A stretch of 64,000 nucleotides of DNA from Escarpia spicata (GCA_963995525.1 OZ023213.1:53014139-53078138), one strand, 5' to 3'. Positions 13,401-23,640 are shown, counted from the first letter of the stretch. Translations and numbers: made by a program. Notes: generated by a model from the sequence alone, not told the origin.

Positions 13401-16400
13401 CGGTACACTGTGACAGGTCACACATTATCACTGTATGTTGACACTTACTTAATAATAATAATACCCGGTACACTGTGACACGTCACACATTATCACTGTA
13501 TGTTGACACTTACTTAATAATAATAATACCCGGTTCGCTGTGGCAGGTCACACATTATCACTGTATGTTGACACTTACTTAATAATAATAATACCTGGTT
13601 CGTTGTGGCAAGTCACACATTATCACTGTATGTTGACACTTACTTAATAATAATAATACCCGGTTTGCTGTGACAGGTCACACATTATCACTGTATGTTG
13701 ACACTTACTTAATAATAATAATACCCGGTTCGCTGTGGCAGGTCACACATTATCACTGTATGTTGACACTTACTTAATAATAATAATACCTGGTTTGCTG
13801 TGGCAAGTCACACATTATCACTGTATGTTGACACTTACTTAATAATAATAATACCCGGTTCGCTGTGGCAAGTCACACATTATCACTGTATGTTGACACT
13901 TACTTAATAAAAATAATACCTGGTTTGCTGTGGCAAGTCACACATTATCACTGTATGTTGACACTTACTTAATAAAAATAATACCTGGTTTGCTGTGACA
14001 GGTCACACATTATCACTGTATGTTGACACTTAATAATAATAATACCCGGTTCGCTGTGGCAAGTCACACATTATCACTGTATGTTGACACTTACTTAATA
14101 ATAATAATAATACCAGGTTCGCTGTGGCAGGTCACACATTATCACTGTATGTTGACACTTACTTAATAATAATAATACCCGGTTCGCTGTGGCAAGTCAC
14201 ACATTATCACTGTATGTTGACACTTACTTAATAATAATAATACCCGGTTCGCTGTGGCAGGTCACACATTATCTCTGTATGTTGACACTTACTTAATAAT
14301 AATAATACCTGGTTTGTTGTGAGAGGTCACACATTATCTCTGTATGTTGACACTTACTTAATAATAATAATACCCGGTTCGCTGTGGCAGGTCACACATT
14401 ATCTCTGTATGTTGACACTTACTTAATAATAATAATACCCGGTTCGCTGTGGCAGGTCACACATTATCACTGTATGTTAACACTTACTTAATAATAATAA
14501 TACCCGGTTCGCTGTGGCAAGTCACACATTATCACTGTATGTTAACACTTACTTAATAATAATAATACCCGGTTCGCTGTGGCAGGTCACACATTATCAC
14601 TGTATGTTGACACTTACTTAATAATAATAATACTTAGTTTGCTGTGGCAAGTCACACATTATCACTGTATGTTGACACTTACTTAATAATAATAATACTT
14701 AGTTTGCTGTGGCAGGTCACACATTATCACTGTATGTTGACACTTACTTAATAATAATAATACTTAGTTTGCTGTGGCAAGTCACACATTATCACTGTAT
14801 GTTGACACTTACTTAATAATAATAATACCTGGTTCGCTGTGGCAGGTCACACATTATCACTGTATGTTAACACTTACTTAATAATAATAATACCAGGTTC
14901 GCTGTGGCAGGTCACACATTATCACTGTATGTTAACACTTACTTAATAATAATAATACCCGGTTCGCTGTGGCAGGTCACACATTATCACTGTATGTTGA
15001 CACTTACTTAATAATAATAATACTTAGTTTGCTGTGGCAAGTCACACATTATCACTGTATGTTGACACTTACTTAATAATAATAATACCTGGTTCGCTGT
15101 GGCAAGTCACACATTATCACTGTATGTTGACACTTACTTAATAATAATAATACCCGGTTCGCTGTGGCAGGTCACACATTATCTCTGTATGTTGACACTT
15201 ACTTAATAATAATAATACCCGGTTCGCTGTGGCAGGTCACACATTATCACTGTATGTTAACACTTACTTAATAATAATAATACCCGGTTCGCTGTGGCAA
15301 GTCACACATTATCACTGTATGTTAACACTTACTTAATAATAATAATACCCGGTTCGCTGTGGCAGGTCACACATTATCACTGTATGTTGACACTTACTTA
15401 ATAATAATAATACTTAGTTTGCTGTGGCAAGTCACACATTATCACTGTATGTTGACACTTACTTAATAATAATAATACCTGGTTCGCTGTGGCAGGTCAC
15501 ACATTATCACTGTATGTTAACACTTACTTAATAATAATAATACCAGGTTCGCTGTGGCAGGTCACACATTATCACTGTATGTTAACACTTACTTAATAAT
15601 AATAATACCCGGTTCGCTGTGGCAGGTCACACATTATCACTGTATGTTGACACTTACTTAATAATAATAATACTTAGTTTGCTGTGGCAAGTCACACATT
15701 ATCACTGTATGTTGACACTTACTTAATAATAATAATACCTGGTTCGCTGTGGCAAGTCACACATTATCACTGTATGTTGACACTTACTTAATAATAATAA
15801 TACCCGGTTCGCTGTGGCAGGTCACACATTATCACTGTATGTTGACACTTACTTAATAATAATAATACTTAGTTTGCTGTGGCAAGTCACACATTATCAC
15901 TGCATGTTGACAGTTACTCATTAATAATAATACCCGGTTCACTGTAGCAGATCACACATTATCACTGTATGTTGACACTTACTTAATAATAATAATACTC
16001 GGTTCGCTGTGACAAGTCACACATCATCACTGTATGTTGACACTTATTTAATAATAATAATACTTGGTTCACTGTGGCAAGTCACACATCATAACTGTAT
16101 GTTGACACTTACTTAATAATAATAATACTTGGTTCACTGTGGCAAGTCACACATCATCACTGTATGTTGACACTTACTTAATAATAATAATACTTGGTTC
16201 ACTGTGGCAAGTCACACATCATCACTGTATGTTGACACTTATTTAATAATAATAATACTTGGTTCACTGTGGCAAGTCACACATCATCACTGTATGTCGA
16301 CACTTACTTAATAATAATAATACTTGGTTCGCTGTGGTAAGTCACACATCATCACTGTATGTTGACACTTACTTAATAATAATAATACTTGGTTCACTGT

Positions 16401-17797
16401 GGCAAGTCACACATCATCACTGTATATTGACACTTACTTAATAATAATAATACTTGGTTCACTTTGGCAAGTCACACATCATCACTGTATGTCGACACTT
16501 ACTTAATAATAATAATACTTGGTTCACTGTGGTAAGTCACACATCATCACTGTATGTTGACACTTACTTAATAATAATAATACTTGGTTCACTGTGGCAA
16601 GTCACACATCATCACTGTATGTTGACACTTACTTAATAATAATAATACTTGGTTCACTGTGGCAAGTCACACATCATCACTGTATGTTGACACTTACTTA
16701 ATAATAATAATACTTGGTTCACTGTGGCAAGTCACACATCATCACTGTATGTTGACACTTACTTAATAATAATAATACTTGGTTCGCTGTGGTAAGTCAC
16801 ACATCATCACTGTATATTGACACTTACTTAATAATAATAATACTTGGTTCACTGTGGCAAGTCACACATCATCACTGTATATTGACACTTACTTAATAAT
16901 AATAATACTTGGTTCACTGTGGCAAGTCACACATCATCACTGTATGTTGACACTTACTTAATAATAATAATACTCGGTTCACTGTGGCAAGTCACACATC
17001 ATCACTGTATGTTGACACTTATTTAATAATAATACTCGGTTCGCTGTGGCAAGTCACACATCATCACTGTATGTTGACACTTACTTAATAATAATAATAC
17101 CCGGTTCACTGTGGCAAGTCACACATCATCACTGTATGTTGACACTTACTTAATAATAATAATACTCGTTTCGCTGTGGCAAGTCACACATCATCACTGT
17201 ATGTTGGCACTTACTTAATAATAATAATACTCGTTTCGCTGTGGTAAGTCACACATCATCACTGTATGTTGACACTTACTTAATAATAATAATACTCGGT
17301 TCACTGTGGCAAGTCACACATTATCACTGTATGTTGGCACTTACTTAATAATAATAATACTTAGTTTGCTGTGGCAAGTCACACATCATCACTGTATGTT
17401 GACACTTACTTAATAATAATAATACTCGTTTCGCTGTGGTAAGTCACACATCATCACTGTATGTTGACACTTACTTAATAATAATAATACTCGGTTCGCC
17501 GTGGCAAGTCACACATCATCACTGTATGTTGACACTTACTTAATAATAATAATACTCGGTTTGCTGTGGCAAATCACACATCATCACTGTATGTTGACAC
17601 TTACTCATAATGTAGGAACTCTTTCACATTTCGATGGTTGACAGTCTGTAGCGTTCGCCGGTTAACTTGCTTCACCCAACAGGTGTCACTACTGGTGTCT
17701 GATGCAGGTCGAATTCTCACCACGACCTTGATGAGTGGGCGGCGTGACCTGGGCGTGTCACACACAGGTGCCATCACGGCTTCATTGGTCATGAACA
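233..17797 (-). CDS. KIF22: KIF22/Kid-like kinesin-10, 5' part of gene (4 coding exons, continues off left edge)
   Basis: Kinesin-10 chromokinesins are plus-end microtubule motors that act on chromosome arms in mitosis. Joining 17792-17605, 3908-3781, 3122-2968 and 384-233 on the minus strand gives about 208 residues in one frame. Seen in order: the first motor strand KVVVRIRP (residues 22-29), a P-loop GPTGSGKT (101-108), the segment THTMLG after it, SYLEIYNEKV, and the IREDLHHNIFVVGLS strand followed by PAAKNR. From family knowledge, YGPTGxGKTHTMLG, the short loop before SYLEIYxEKV, and the FxPAxxNR ending fit KIF22 better than kinesin-8 or kinesin-1. Switch I (SSRSH), switch II and the C-terminal DNA-binding part must lie beyond position 1. 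Codons split across junctions are restored exactly (E63 as GA|A, G106 as G|GA). The gene points away from ERK. Confidence 0.85.
484..1048. repeat. 17-bp minisatellite, array 1 in KIF22 intron 3
   Basis: About 33 copies of a 17-bp unit read as ACTGATGTAACAAGTGT, more diverged on the left and nearly perfect at 960-1040. Because 17 is not a multiple of 3, all frames cycle and remain open for long stretches; the resulting ORFs are not genes. The same unit recurs at 2128-2862. Confidence 0.95.
1049..2127. other. Unannotated intron spacer between two 17-bp arrays
   Basis: I recognise no gene here. A phrase reading CCGGATTCTACACAA occurs at about 1897 and also near position 8 of the window in the same orientation, suggesting an unidentified dispersed element, but no terminal repeats or duplication were established. 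Confidence 0.4.
2128..2862. repeat. 17-bp minisatellite, array 2 in KIF22 intron 3
   Basis: About 43 copies of the 17-bp unit seen at 484-1048, alternating among variants with GTACTGATG, GTACCAATG, GTACCGATG and GAACTGATG. Variants recur in repeated blocks, which indicates duplication of several units at a time. The array ends about 105 bp from KIF22 exon 3. Confidence 0.95.
2968..3122 (-). CDS. KIF22: KIF22-like coding exon 3
   Basis: The acceptor is TTTGCAG and the donor AAG|GTAACA. The exon encodes the end of the P-loop (GKTHTMLG) through GIIPRCVTDMF to SYLEIYNEK. The first two bases complete the Gly codon begun at the end of exon 2, and the exon ends in phase 0. Confidence 0.87.
3165..3236. 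repeat. Short 17-bp tandem repeat
   Basis: About four copies of a unit reading CTGAATGGTGAGGTGAC beside KIF22 exon 3. The rest of this intron (3237-3780) shows nothing recognisable. Confidence 0.8.
3781..3908 (-). CDS. KIF22: KIF22-like coding exon 2
   Basis: The acceptor is TTGTAG and the donor TCAG|GTCAGT. The exon encodes FEQVYGPETGQ, then LVTDVLEGRNACVFAYGPTGS, the strand leading into the P-loop. Its first base completes Glu63 with exon 1. The acceptor and the first ~17 exon bases are also the repeat unit of the neighbouring 38-bp array (3891-4441), so this is the authentic copy among about 14. Confidence 0.86.
3891..4441. repeat. 38-bp minisatellite seeded on KIF22 exon 2 acceptor
   Basis: About 14 copies of a 38-bp unit (plus strand, starts ACCTGCTCAAATCTAAAACA). 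The first unit overlaps exon 2 itself. On the minus strand each unit carries a TTGTAG or similar acceptor followed by the exon's first bases (TTTGAGCAGGTCTATG). Several copies lost the AG (TTTTAG or TCTAAA changes), others keep it. Confidence 0.93.
4598..4631 (+). repeat. Left terminal inverted repeat (34 bp)
   Basis: It matches the reverse complement of 7728-7761 base for base, and the match stops at position 35. It is preceded by ATCT. Confidence 0.9.
4733..5080. repeat. 174-bp direct duplication near left end of the TIR element
   Basis: Two nearly identical 174-bp copies (4733-4906 and 4907-5080). Each includes a TIR-like word, GCGATCGATATCG, and ATGACAAAAGGAAGCAAGTG, which is an inverted, diverged TIR-like motif. 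Each copy could therefore carry two transposase sites. Confidence 0.85.
5424..6656 (-). pseudogene. Transposase-like ORF (DNC-x2-QNKN family) with 15 in-frame 16-aa repeats, 5' end decayed
   Basis: The 410-codon frame contains FWVDNCAGQNKNW early, then 15 copies of a 16-residue unit (GMVSEVNQPGGPHTIT, N or S at position 7), then KYLEKGHTFMSADSFHAQVEKG and a C-terminal part ending PRGVPQQAR. These blocks match an uncharacterised, transposon-borne animal family with a D-N-C-x-x-Q-N-K-N motif (DUF7869-like by recollection). Normally the QNKNW block is followed soon by PHTIT(L/M)KYLEKGHTFMSAD, so the repeat is an expansion of the gene's own sequence. Upstream, GISGRNADDV continues in frame, but recognisable sequence before it (NHGHKVFE) lies in another frame with stops, so the gene is broken at its 5' end. 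It lies inside the TIR element. Confidence 0.7.
5824..6545. repeat. 48-bp minisatellite inside the transposase-like ORF
   Basis: Fifteen head-to-tail 48-bp units, almost identical, differing mainly at one A/G site (Asn/Ser) and one T/C site. The high identity implies recent amplification or homogenisation. The unit is divisible by three and stop-free on this and the antisense frame, which also creates a spurious plus-strand ORF at 5799-6746. Confidence 0.95.
6780..7564. other. AT-rich non-coding part of the TIR element
   Basis: AT-rich sequence with (TA)n tracts at about 7223-7240 and 7379-7421. No coding potential seen. The transposase 5' part might be expected here, but no conserved block is recognisable. 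Confidence 0.5.
7728..7761 (-). repeat. Right terminal inverted repeat (34 bp)
   Basis: Perfect inverted copy of the left end, followed by ATCT at 7762-7765. Confidence 0.9.
8140..8515 (+). mobile_element. 3' end of a non-LTR retrotransposon (RT C-terminus)
   Basis: The frame at 8158-8352 reads SDIPRNLRSS...KTKLNIGKRAFSVATPTIWNQ and ends in an FRKKL stretch. The pattern (R)AFSVAxPxxWN...LxxxxTxxTFRKKL is the usual C-terminal tail of CR1/Jockey-type LINE ORF2 proteins. The 3' part ends with a GGCGCTATAGAAG-type tail and an ATT microsatellite at about 8505-8518. The rest of the element is absent, so it is severely 5'-truncated. Confidence 0.7.
8539..8595 (+). repeat. Isolated single unit of the 65-bp satellite
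   Basis: ACTTACTTAATAACAATAAT, then ACCCGGTTCGCTGTGGCAGG, then a diverged ACACGTTATCA match one unit of the array that begins at 12222, on the far side of the LINE. The LINE therefore appears to sit within or at the edge of the array. Confidence 0.8.
8596..12215 (+). mobile_element. Decayed, 5'-truncated LINE (endonuclease and reverse transcriptase)
   Basis: Successive frames give an APE-type endonuclease (VCVYRTPG, CGDFNIDLLKHDS, about 8700-9050), a linker with SPWLTNSLKN, and a reverse transcriptase (PISLLPQFSKILEKLF-like, YGFREGMSTLHAL, KAFDTVNHQLLY, GVPQGSILGPKLF, then CADDTNIL, up to 11638). Stops and frameshifts lie at about 9050, 9340, 9640, 9890 and 10855. The catalytic (F/Y)ADD box reads CADD, so the enzyme was probably dead even before frame decay. 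The element begins abruptly inside the endonuclease domain. A CR1/Jockey-like clade is likely, but this was not phylogenetically tested. The 3' end is near an AATAAATGC at about 12186. Confidence 0.85.
10053..10833. mobile_element. ~780-bp inverted-repeat element inserted in the LINE RT domain
   Basis: The left end CAGACCTGCCTACC (10053-10066) is the exact inverse of GGTAGGCAGGTCTG (10819-10832). TTTGGC stands on both sides (10048-10053, 10834-10839). The LINE protein runs HKKCAFG before and VFIGLK.AFDTVNH after, so removing the insert restores a continuous RT block, which proves the insertion. The exact target duplication is ambiguous: 6 bp, or a decayed 8 bp. Inside are a run of 19 G (10170-10188) and a ~126-bp internal duplication (about 10190 and 10316). 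A minus-strand frame beginning MADSETTPPPTKKKRVMQKF (10541) resembles a transposase N-terminus but soon ends. Confidence 0.8.
12222..17604. repeat. 65-bp satellite seeded on KIF22 exon 1 donor (~82 copies)
   Basis: The unit on the plus strand is ACTTACTTAATAATAATAAT, ACCCGGTTCGCTGTGGCAGG, TCACACATTATCACTGTATG, TTGAC. The last unit runs into KIF22 exon 1: the exon's donor on the minus strand, GTAAGTGTCAACATACAGTG, is the unit itself. Nearly every unit keeps GTAAGTG. Two domains are visible: a left one (ACATTATCAC, to about 15.9 kb) and a right one nearest the exon (ACATCATCAC, often TTGGTTCACTG). A 16-unit block of variants starting at 12431 recurs in the same order at 13466 (period 1,035 bp). 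Confidence 0.95.
17605..17797 (-). CDS. KIF22: KIF22-like coding exon 1 (start codon)
   Basis: A good acceptor (pyrimidine tract plus TTGCAG, ending at 17798) precedes five untranslated bases and the ATG at 17792-17790; a GTG just upstream is not the likely start. The exon encodes 62 codons including KVVVRIRP and ends TATGA|GTAAGT. The acceptor implies an upstream 5' UTR exon. The donor and the intron bases after it are the founding unit of the 65-bp satellite at 12222-17604. Confidence 0.82.
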
Positions 17798-20039
17798 CTG
17801 CAACAAAACAAAACTTTATAAATTTAGAATTTACGCAAAATTCTATTCGGAAAGTCTATGGTGCAATTGACAAAAGTGATGCACGTACGTGTCTTGTTGT
17901 TTTCTCGCGAAATCCTTGTCAATGCCAATTTCAACAGAAATGGTTAGCATCATATGTCAACCAGGTCCAGGCAATTGGATTTGCAAACTGCCAGATATAA
18001 TGACCATTTAATTATTTATTTAGACGAGTAAAAATTTTAATGATTGAGACAAATCAGTAGAACATGTTTTGTGACATAACCCTGGGCCTGGCCTTTCAAG
18101 GGTTGTATTGTTTTAGGTCTTGGACTTGGAACCTCCAACGACCTCATTGGCTACAAATCAATGCACCCTCCCCGGGATTGACTCTGGTCTGGAGAGGACC
18201 TGTCTTGAGGCTCACAAAAAATCGGAACTGCAATAATAATCATTAGATGTAATGATTTTAAGCTTATTGTTTACATAAAGTAGCAAAGGCGGCCTAGACT
18301 AGGAGCAGGGCTAAGCTTTGACCTCATCCAGTATATATTCATTACATTTGACAATATTGCCAAAAAGGATGGACATGTGATGTGATGTGTTTGGCCGAAT
18401 TATGCGAATTACTCCGAATCGAATGTTTGCTCATTTTTCAGGGTGAACGTGACGTGAGTTTGACAACAAATCCGGGGGACTTCTTGGCCATTTCTTCTTA
18501 GTGGGAATCCAATTATGGCTGAATTAGCTCTGCTTGCACAACAATTAGAAGCAATAAAAATGTAAAAAAATACTCACGCTCATAGCAATGTTCAAATTTC
18601 GCACCAAAACGAAACTCCCATTTTGTTCTCGCTTTACACCGCGAGATCATAGACGGTCCAGTTTCGCCACCTGTCGGACTAATAAATAACAACAGAGGAC
18701 AGCACTAGTTGAACAGCGGCAGATTTTCGGGGACAGACAACATTTTACACAGAGGCCATTAAATAATCTGGGTTAAGGCAACTTTAGAGTAGCAGTCTTC
18801 TTCTGGATAATGTCATTGCCCCGACTTCGGGTAATATCCCATATGTTTGTACTTTTGGTGGGCGCACCATAGCCTAGGCGTGTCTGGGGTGTGGGGCTGG
18901 AGTTCGACCGCCAGTGGAGGTTTTTGTACCCCCCCCTAGACTAACCTCTCTGGGCATGCCCTTGCACGCGAGATCGTCCATCTTTTATATATATTTTTAC
19001 ATGTAGTTCAATGATCGATGCACTAAAGCACGAGGCGGACCTCAAGTTAATCTATATTTTATATTAACTTGTAAAATTATTTGATGTGGTAGTAAGTATG
19101 ATCAAATAAATAAACATTTATCACGTTGAACAATGTACACAGGCCTACATTAAAAATATTATATTATTGTATTTTAACTCAGAATGCAACTTTCAGGATT
19201 AGTCTGCCATTACCCATGCAGTCGAAGAATTCATAATAAAATGACAATTGTGCAGTTTGTGTTAATTTCTGAGAGTGAACACACAAAAATAGTTTGTTAT
19301 GCACCGTGGCGCCAGAGCTGTCAAATTATTGCAGTTGTCTATCGATCACTGGCCTGGTCATAGCAATAATGAAGGGGTGTCAGGTTAGGAATGGATGTGT
19401 GGAAAATGAGGTATGGTAACTGAACGAATTTTATACAGCATGTGTGTCACTAGAGGCTAAAATGTGCTATGAAATGTGTGTTCGCGCGTGCGGGCGGGCC
19501 GGCGTGCGTGCGTGCGTGCGTGTATGTGACTTTGTCTGGGGTGCAACAGTTTTTGGAAACTTAAAATAGTGTGTCTTTGACTTTAATATGTTCGCAAAAA
19601 TGACTGTGAAACTTTTTTAAAGTGCTGAATAAGTACATGCAGTTGTCTGTAAGTAGTATGTGTACCTCATTCTGTTAGCTTTTTGAGATACAGATTACAC
19701 CATAAACGCACGTCTTGTGAATTTGTTCTTCTTACACCACTGTCCACTGTTTGTAATTGTTGCTTTAGAACATTTCGTTGCGTCTGTGTTTCAATACATA
19801 CATGAAATCGGGAATCCTGAAAATCTGTTTCAAGCTTTTCACAAGCCAAGGAACTCTCTCTTAACTGTCTTTGACGACTCCTTCGTCCACTGAAATAGAT
19901 ATCTCACGGTGTCCCTCACCCGGGAAATACCCAGTGGTAGATTCTTCAATGGACCTATATGTGCGGCATGATACCACCAACAGAAGGACGCTGGCTCTTC
20001 TTCATTGGGAGATGGTTGGGGCAAGGTTGGGTCAATGTT
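17798..20039. other. Intergenic sequence upstream of KIF22
   Basis: Apart from the candidate KIF22 5' exon (18578-18720) I see no gene. Present are a GC-rich, pyrimidine-run stretch at 18830-18970 and a short GCGTGCGTGCGTGC tract at about 19500-19520. Confidence 0.4.
18578..18720 (-). promoter_or_regulatory. Candidate KIF22 promoter and 5' UTR exon
   Basis: On the minus strand this stretch has a perfect inverted repeat TCTCGC...GCGAGA (18627-18646), a GGCGAAAC E2F-like word, and TTTGAA (18591-18596), which resembles the CHR element of G2/M genes. It ends in a good donor, AGC|GTGAGT (18578/18577), about 780 bp upstream of the exon 1 acceptor. If spliced to 17797 the leader has a four-codon upstream ORF whose TGA overlaps the main ATG as ATGA. 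The exon limits and TSS are inferred. Confidence 0.35.
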
Positions 20040-20390
20040 AGCAGATGGTTGGGATGGAGCAACGTTGGTTCACGGTTGACAGATGGTTGTGGCAACGTTG
20101 GTCCATGGTTGGCAGATGGTTAGGGCAACGTTAACTGGTTCATGGTTAGCAGATGGTTGGGTCAACGTTGGTTCATGGCAGATGTTTGGGGCAACGTTGA
20201 TTCATGATTGGGGCAATGATGGTTCTTCATTGGCAGATATGGTTGTGACATCGTTGGTTCATGGCTGGCAGATGGTTAGTTGGGTAACATTGGTTCATGG
20301 TTGGCAGGTGGTTGTGACAACGTTGGTTCATGGTTGGCATAGATGGTTGGGGTAACGTTGGCACTGCATGTCTGCCGTTTACGTTGGCCC
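20040..20390. repeat. Diverged ~37-bp minisatellite
   Basis: About nine irregular copies of a GGTTGGCAGATGGTTGGGGC-like unit containing AACGTTGGTTCATGG. Copy lengths vary. No relation to a splice site seen. Confidence 0.8.
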
Positions 20391-20599
20391 AACATTATGT
20401 TGCTAGGTTGTGGCAACGTTTAACCAACGAGCAAAAGTACTGTTGGGCCAACTGAAATTGCCAACGTTGCGCCAACATTGCACTAACGGTTGGCATATGT
20501 GGTTGGGCGACGGTCGAAGGCATGTGCTTCCAGACCCCCAGGCCTGGATCCGCCCGTGATTACCCACAATAGGGATGTCAACCAGGGCGTTTTTTATGT

Positions 20600-21790
20600 A
20601 TCCTGCAAGTCAGAACGTTTGACAGTTGTCTCAATTTGACTAGACGAATCCCGTTTCGTGGGTGAATTTCCTAACGAATTCACGCTGTCTGTAGATGTCC
20701 CAGTATGTAGTCCAGCATCTTCTTGTCTTCTCCAATACTTTGACGACAGCGGGTCGAGGGTCATAGTAGGCGGTGCCCACAGTACCCAGTGCCACCATGA
20801 GTCGTGCGTTTCTCGTGTCCTCATTCATACTAGTGCGGTGATTATCGACCAATAGGTTGTGGTGGCTCACGATCTTTCAGTCTGCATAGCTTGTGGAGTC
20901 ATACAAGCCAAAGATGCAAACACTTTCTGAACTGAACCTGCTGTGACTGGCAGAAGTTCGCGCAGTATGACAGTCAACTTACAGCTGTGATCACAGCCAT
21001 CAGGCAGGAATGACAAATTCATCACGTTTTCCAACTGCTCGGCTGCTCCGTCAGCAAAGTCAGATGCCTCACATGGGAAAAGGCACCTGACGACGCGCAC
21101 ACCATGCTCAACGAATGATCTCAGCCTGCGTGACATCAATATAATTCATTCATGTCTTTGATGACATCCTCCTGCTCCGGGTGCATGCGTTCAGACTGGT
21201 ATTCGTGCGATGCCTGCACGACCTCCAACCTGATTGCTCGTCTGTCGCGACGGTTTGTATAAACGAACTGGAGATTACATTTTTGTTGTGTTAGGTCCTG
21301 TTTTGTATTATCGGTTGGACAACTCACTTTCTCCTCCCTTCTTCCCGGGAATGGTCCATCCCTCATTAGGTTCAACTTCTTGATTGCCGCATCAGTCACA
21401 GTGTGAAGATCGTTAATGAACAAATCACTCCTTTGCAACTTCTTCTGGAGTGTTTCAAATATCTCCACTATGTCGCCCATCGGTGCGGTGATCAAGGTAT
21501 GTTGGTGGTTCCAGCTTATCAGGAACCCTTTGGCTTCAGCCTTTTCCTTTCTGTGGCTGGTACTTTCTGTCGCCTGCATCTGTTCCCCCACCATAATGCA
21601 AGCTGGTAGGTTGTTTAGCACAGCATCCACCAGCTGCAGCTTGTGCTGGGCAAACCTGACATCGTGGTGTCGGGGGAACTGTTCGACATTCCCTGTGTGC
21701 GCTGACAACATCTTCATCCGTCTCGGCGTCCGGAAGAATCGTACGAGCCGCAGTAGTTTGAACTTCCAGATTTTCAAGTCAGGTACGGTG
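20600..21790 (-). pseudogene. hAT-superfamily-like transposase relic (C-terminal half)
   Basis: Three adjoining minus-strand segments follow one protein: 21777-21136 (RLVRFFRTPRRMKML, FPRHHDVRFAQHKLQLVDAVLNNLPA), 21139-20867 (CLFPCEASDFADGAAEQL) and about 20870-20640 (SHHNLLVDNHRTSMNEDTRN, YYDPRPAVVKVLE). The HDVRFxxxKLxLxxAVLxNLPA block and the late SHHNxxxxxxRxSMxxDTxNxRL block are typical of hAT-type transposases of the ZNF862/C17orf113-like group. The pieces are in different frames separated by stops, so this is a dead copy. The N-terminal half is not adjacent; a related N-terminal ORF occurs at 28126. Confidence 0.6.
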
Positions 21791-22900
21791 CTGATGACTG
21801 ACTGAATGGCTAAGTCAGATCAGTATGTATGTAGAGCGGTAGAATGTTGCATGCTGCCGGGGCGGTGATGGGTGGGCGTTCCCACAAACCCCGGACTATA
21901 CATGACAGGCATGTCTGTCGTCAAGCGCGCCGCAGATCGCCGCAGATCGCCGCAGTTCGACCGGGGACATTAATGACGGCCGGTCCACTCACGTCGGCGT
22001 TAATGTAGAACGCGAGTACTAAACTGAATAACAAGGAAATATGTTGGTGTTAACGTAATTAGTTGTATTGGTATTTACGTAATTAGTTGTATTGGTATTT
22101 ACGTAATTAGTTGTATTGGTGTCAACGTAATTATAGTTGTATTTATATTCGTGTTGTGTTAGCACAGTGTATTGGTGTTGAAACACATTACATGTTAGTT
22201 TAACATAATGTATTTAGTTGTGTAATGTTGCCTGTAGTATATTAACTGTTTATGAACTAACCGAAGTCACTTCATAAACATTTGCATAGATCTATACGCT
22301 GCCTTGCCATAGTACAGATAATTTGCTGGTTTGGGAGAATGGGGTCCCACTGGGGGGGGGGGGTCTGACTGGGGGAGGCAAACGAAAGGGCTGGGGGGGG
22401 GGGGCAATGCCCCCCACTTTGTACGTTAAAAAACGCTCTGAATTGTCAACAGACGGCACCGCTAATTCAGTCGGACGAGAATCTGTTAAGATTTTGTTAA
22501 GACTTTCAGCTTGTTTCCACGTAATAACGCAGTTGATCATAAATGTTGTTTCTTTTGAATAAAACTAGCATTTTCAGGATCATTGATTTCGCGGCAACTT
22601 AAAACGGTTATTATACAAGCGTGTTTTAAAGCTGCTAGACCCGTCGGGTAATTTGCGTCCGATTGATTTTGACGCGGCCCGGCTTCGCGTTTAGGGGCCC
22701 TCGAAACAACGAAAAATGGGCACATGAGCTCAATATCTGACATATTAATGTGATGCATAGAATTAAAGGTAATATAATAAACTGTTTATATCTAGAATGT
22801 AAGTGTAAAGTTGTGAAAAATATAGCCTCGTTCTATGAACTATTTAATATTATTGTATTATCTTATTTTTCCATGTACAAAATTGTAGTGCACATTTGAT
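21791..22900. other. Intergenic stretch with small repeats
   Basis: Contains GATCGCCGCA repeats (about 21930-21958), four copies of GTAATTAGTTGTATTGGTAT (22053-22140), and G-runs at about 22353-22363 and 22393-22404. No gene recognised. Confidence 0.4.
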
Positions 22901-23640
22901 TACTGGGCTACTTGGCTTTCATTTGATCGATGAACAATTTATAATTGGATCTGGCGCTATATTAAATAAAATATATTATTATTATTATATACACTATGCT
23001 CAGTGCAAATTACCTGTATATAGTTCACCTTAGTCAATTCATTAATTTATAATGTTTGTAATCAATTAATAAATAGTTGTATTGTCTACAAAAAAAGAAT
23101 ATACCAATTGTTGAAATCCTCAGCTTTCAATTGCTATATTACACACTATGACCATTATAAAAAATCCATCTAGTTAGCAATTAATGAATCATGTTATATT
23201 AATTAATTAATTAATGTATTGTTCTGTCTACACAATGGTATACATACACTGAACCACAGTTTTAATTTGCTATATTACACTAATCACTACATAATGTTAT
23301 TTTGTTCTATTAATTAATTAATATTGTTCTATTAATTAATTTATGTATTTTTCTGTCTACTCGAATTGTAGGTATATATTGATTGCTGAGCACTTCAGCT
23401 TTTATTTGCTGTATTACACGCAGTAATCACTAAAACATTCATTTTGTTTTTAATTAATTAATTAATTATGTTAATTAATGAATTAATTAACATATTGTTC
23501 GTTTACACATATGGTATACATATATTAAATGCTGAGCTATGCAGCTTGAAATTGCCATATTACACATTGATCACTACAAAAATGCTATATTGATCTATTA
23601 ATGAAATATTGATATTTTAATTAATCAATTAATATGGTTC
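22900..23640. repeat. Diverged ~135-bp AT-rich tandem repeat
   Basis: The phrase TTGC(T/C)(A/G)TATTACAC recurs at about 23131, 23267, 23405 and 23551, each time preceded by a sequence like GAGC...CAGCTT and followed by ATCACTA and ATTAATTAATTAA. The copies are old and differ by many substitutions and small indels. Confidence 0.7.

Noticed and set aside
12222..17604. CRISPR-like direct repeat array
   Set aside because: Units are contiguous with no unique spacers, and the context is a eukaryotic intron.
17638..18000. Plus-strand 120-aa ORF opposite KIF22 exon 1
   Set aside because: Shadow of the minus-strand exon and its intron; splice sites and motor motifs support the minus strand.
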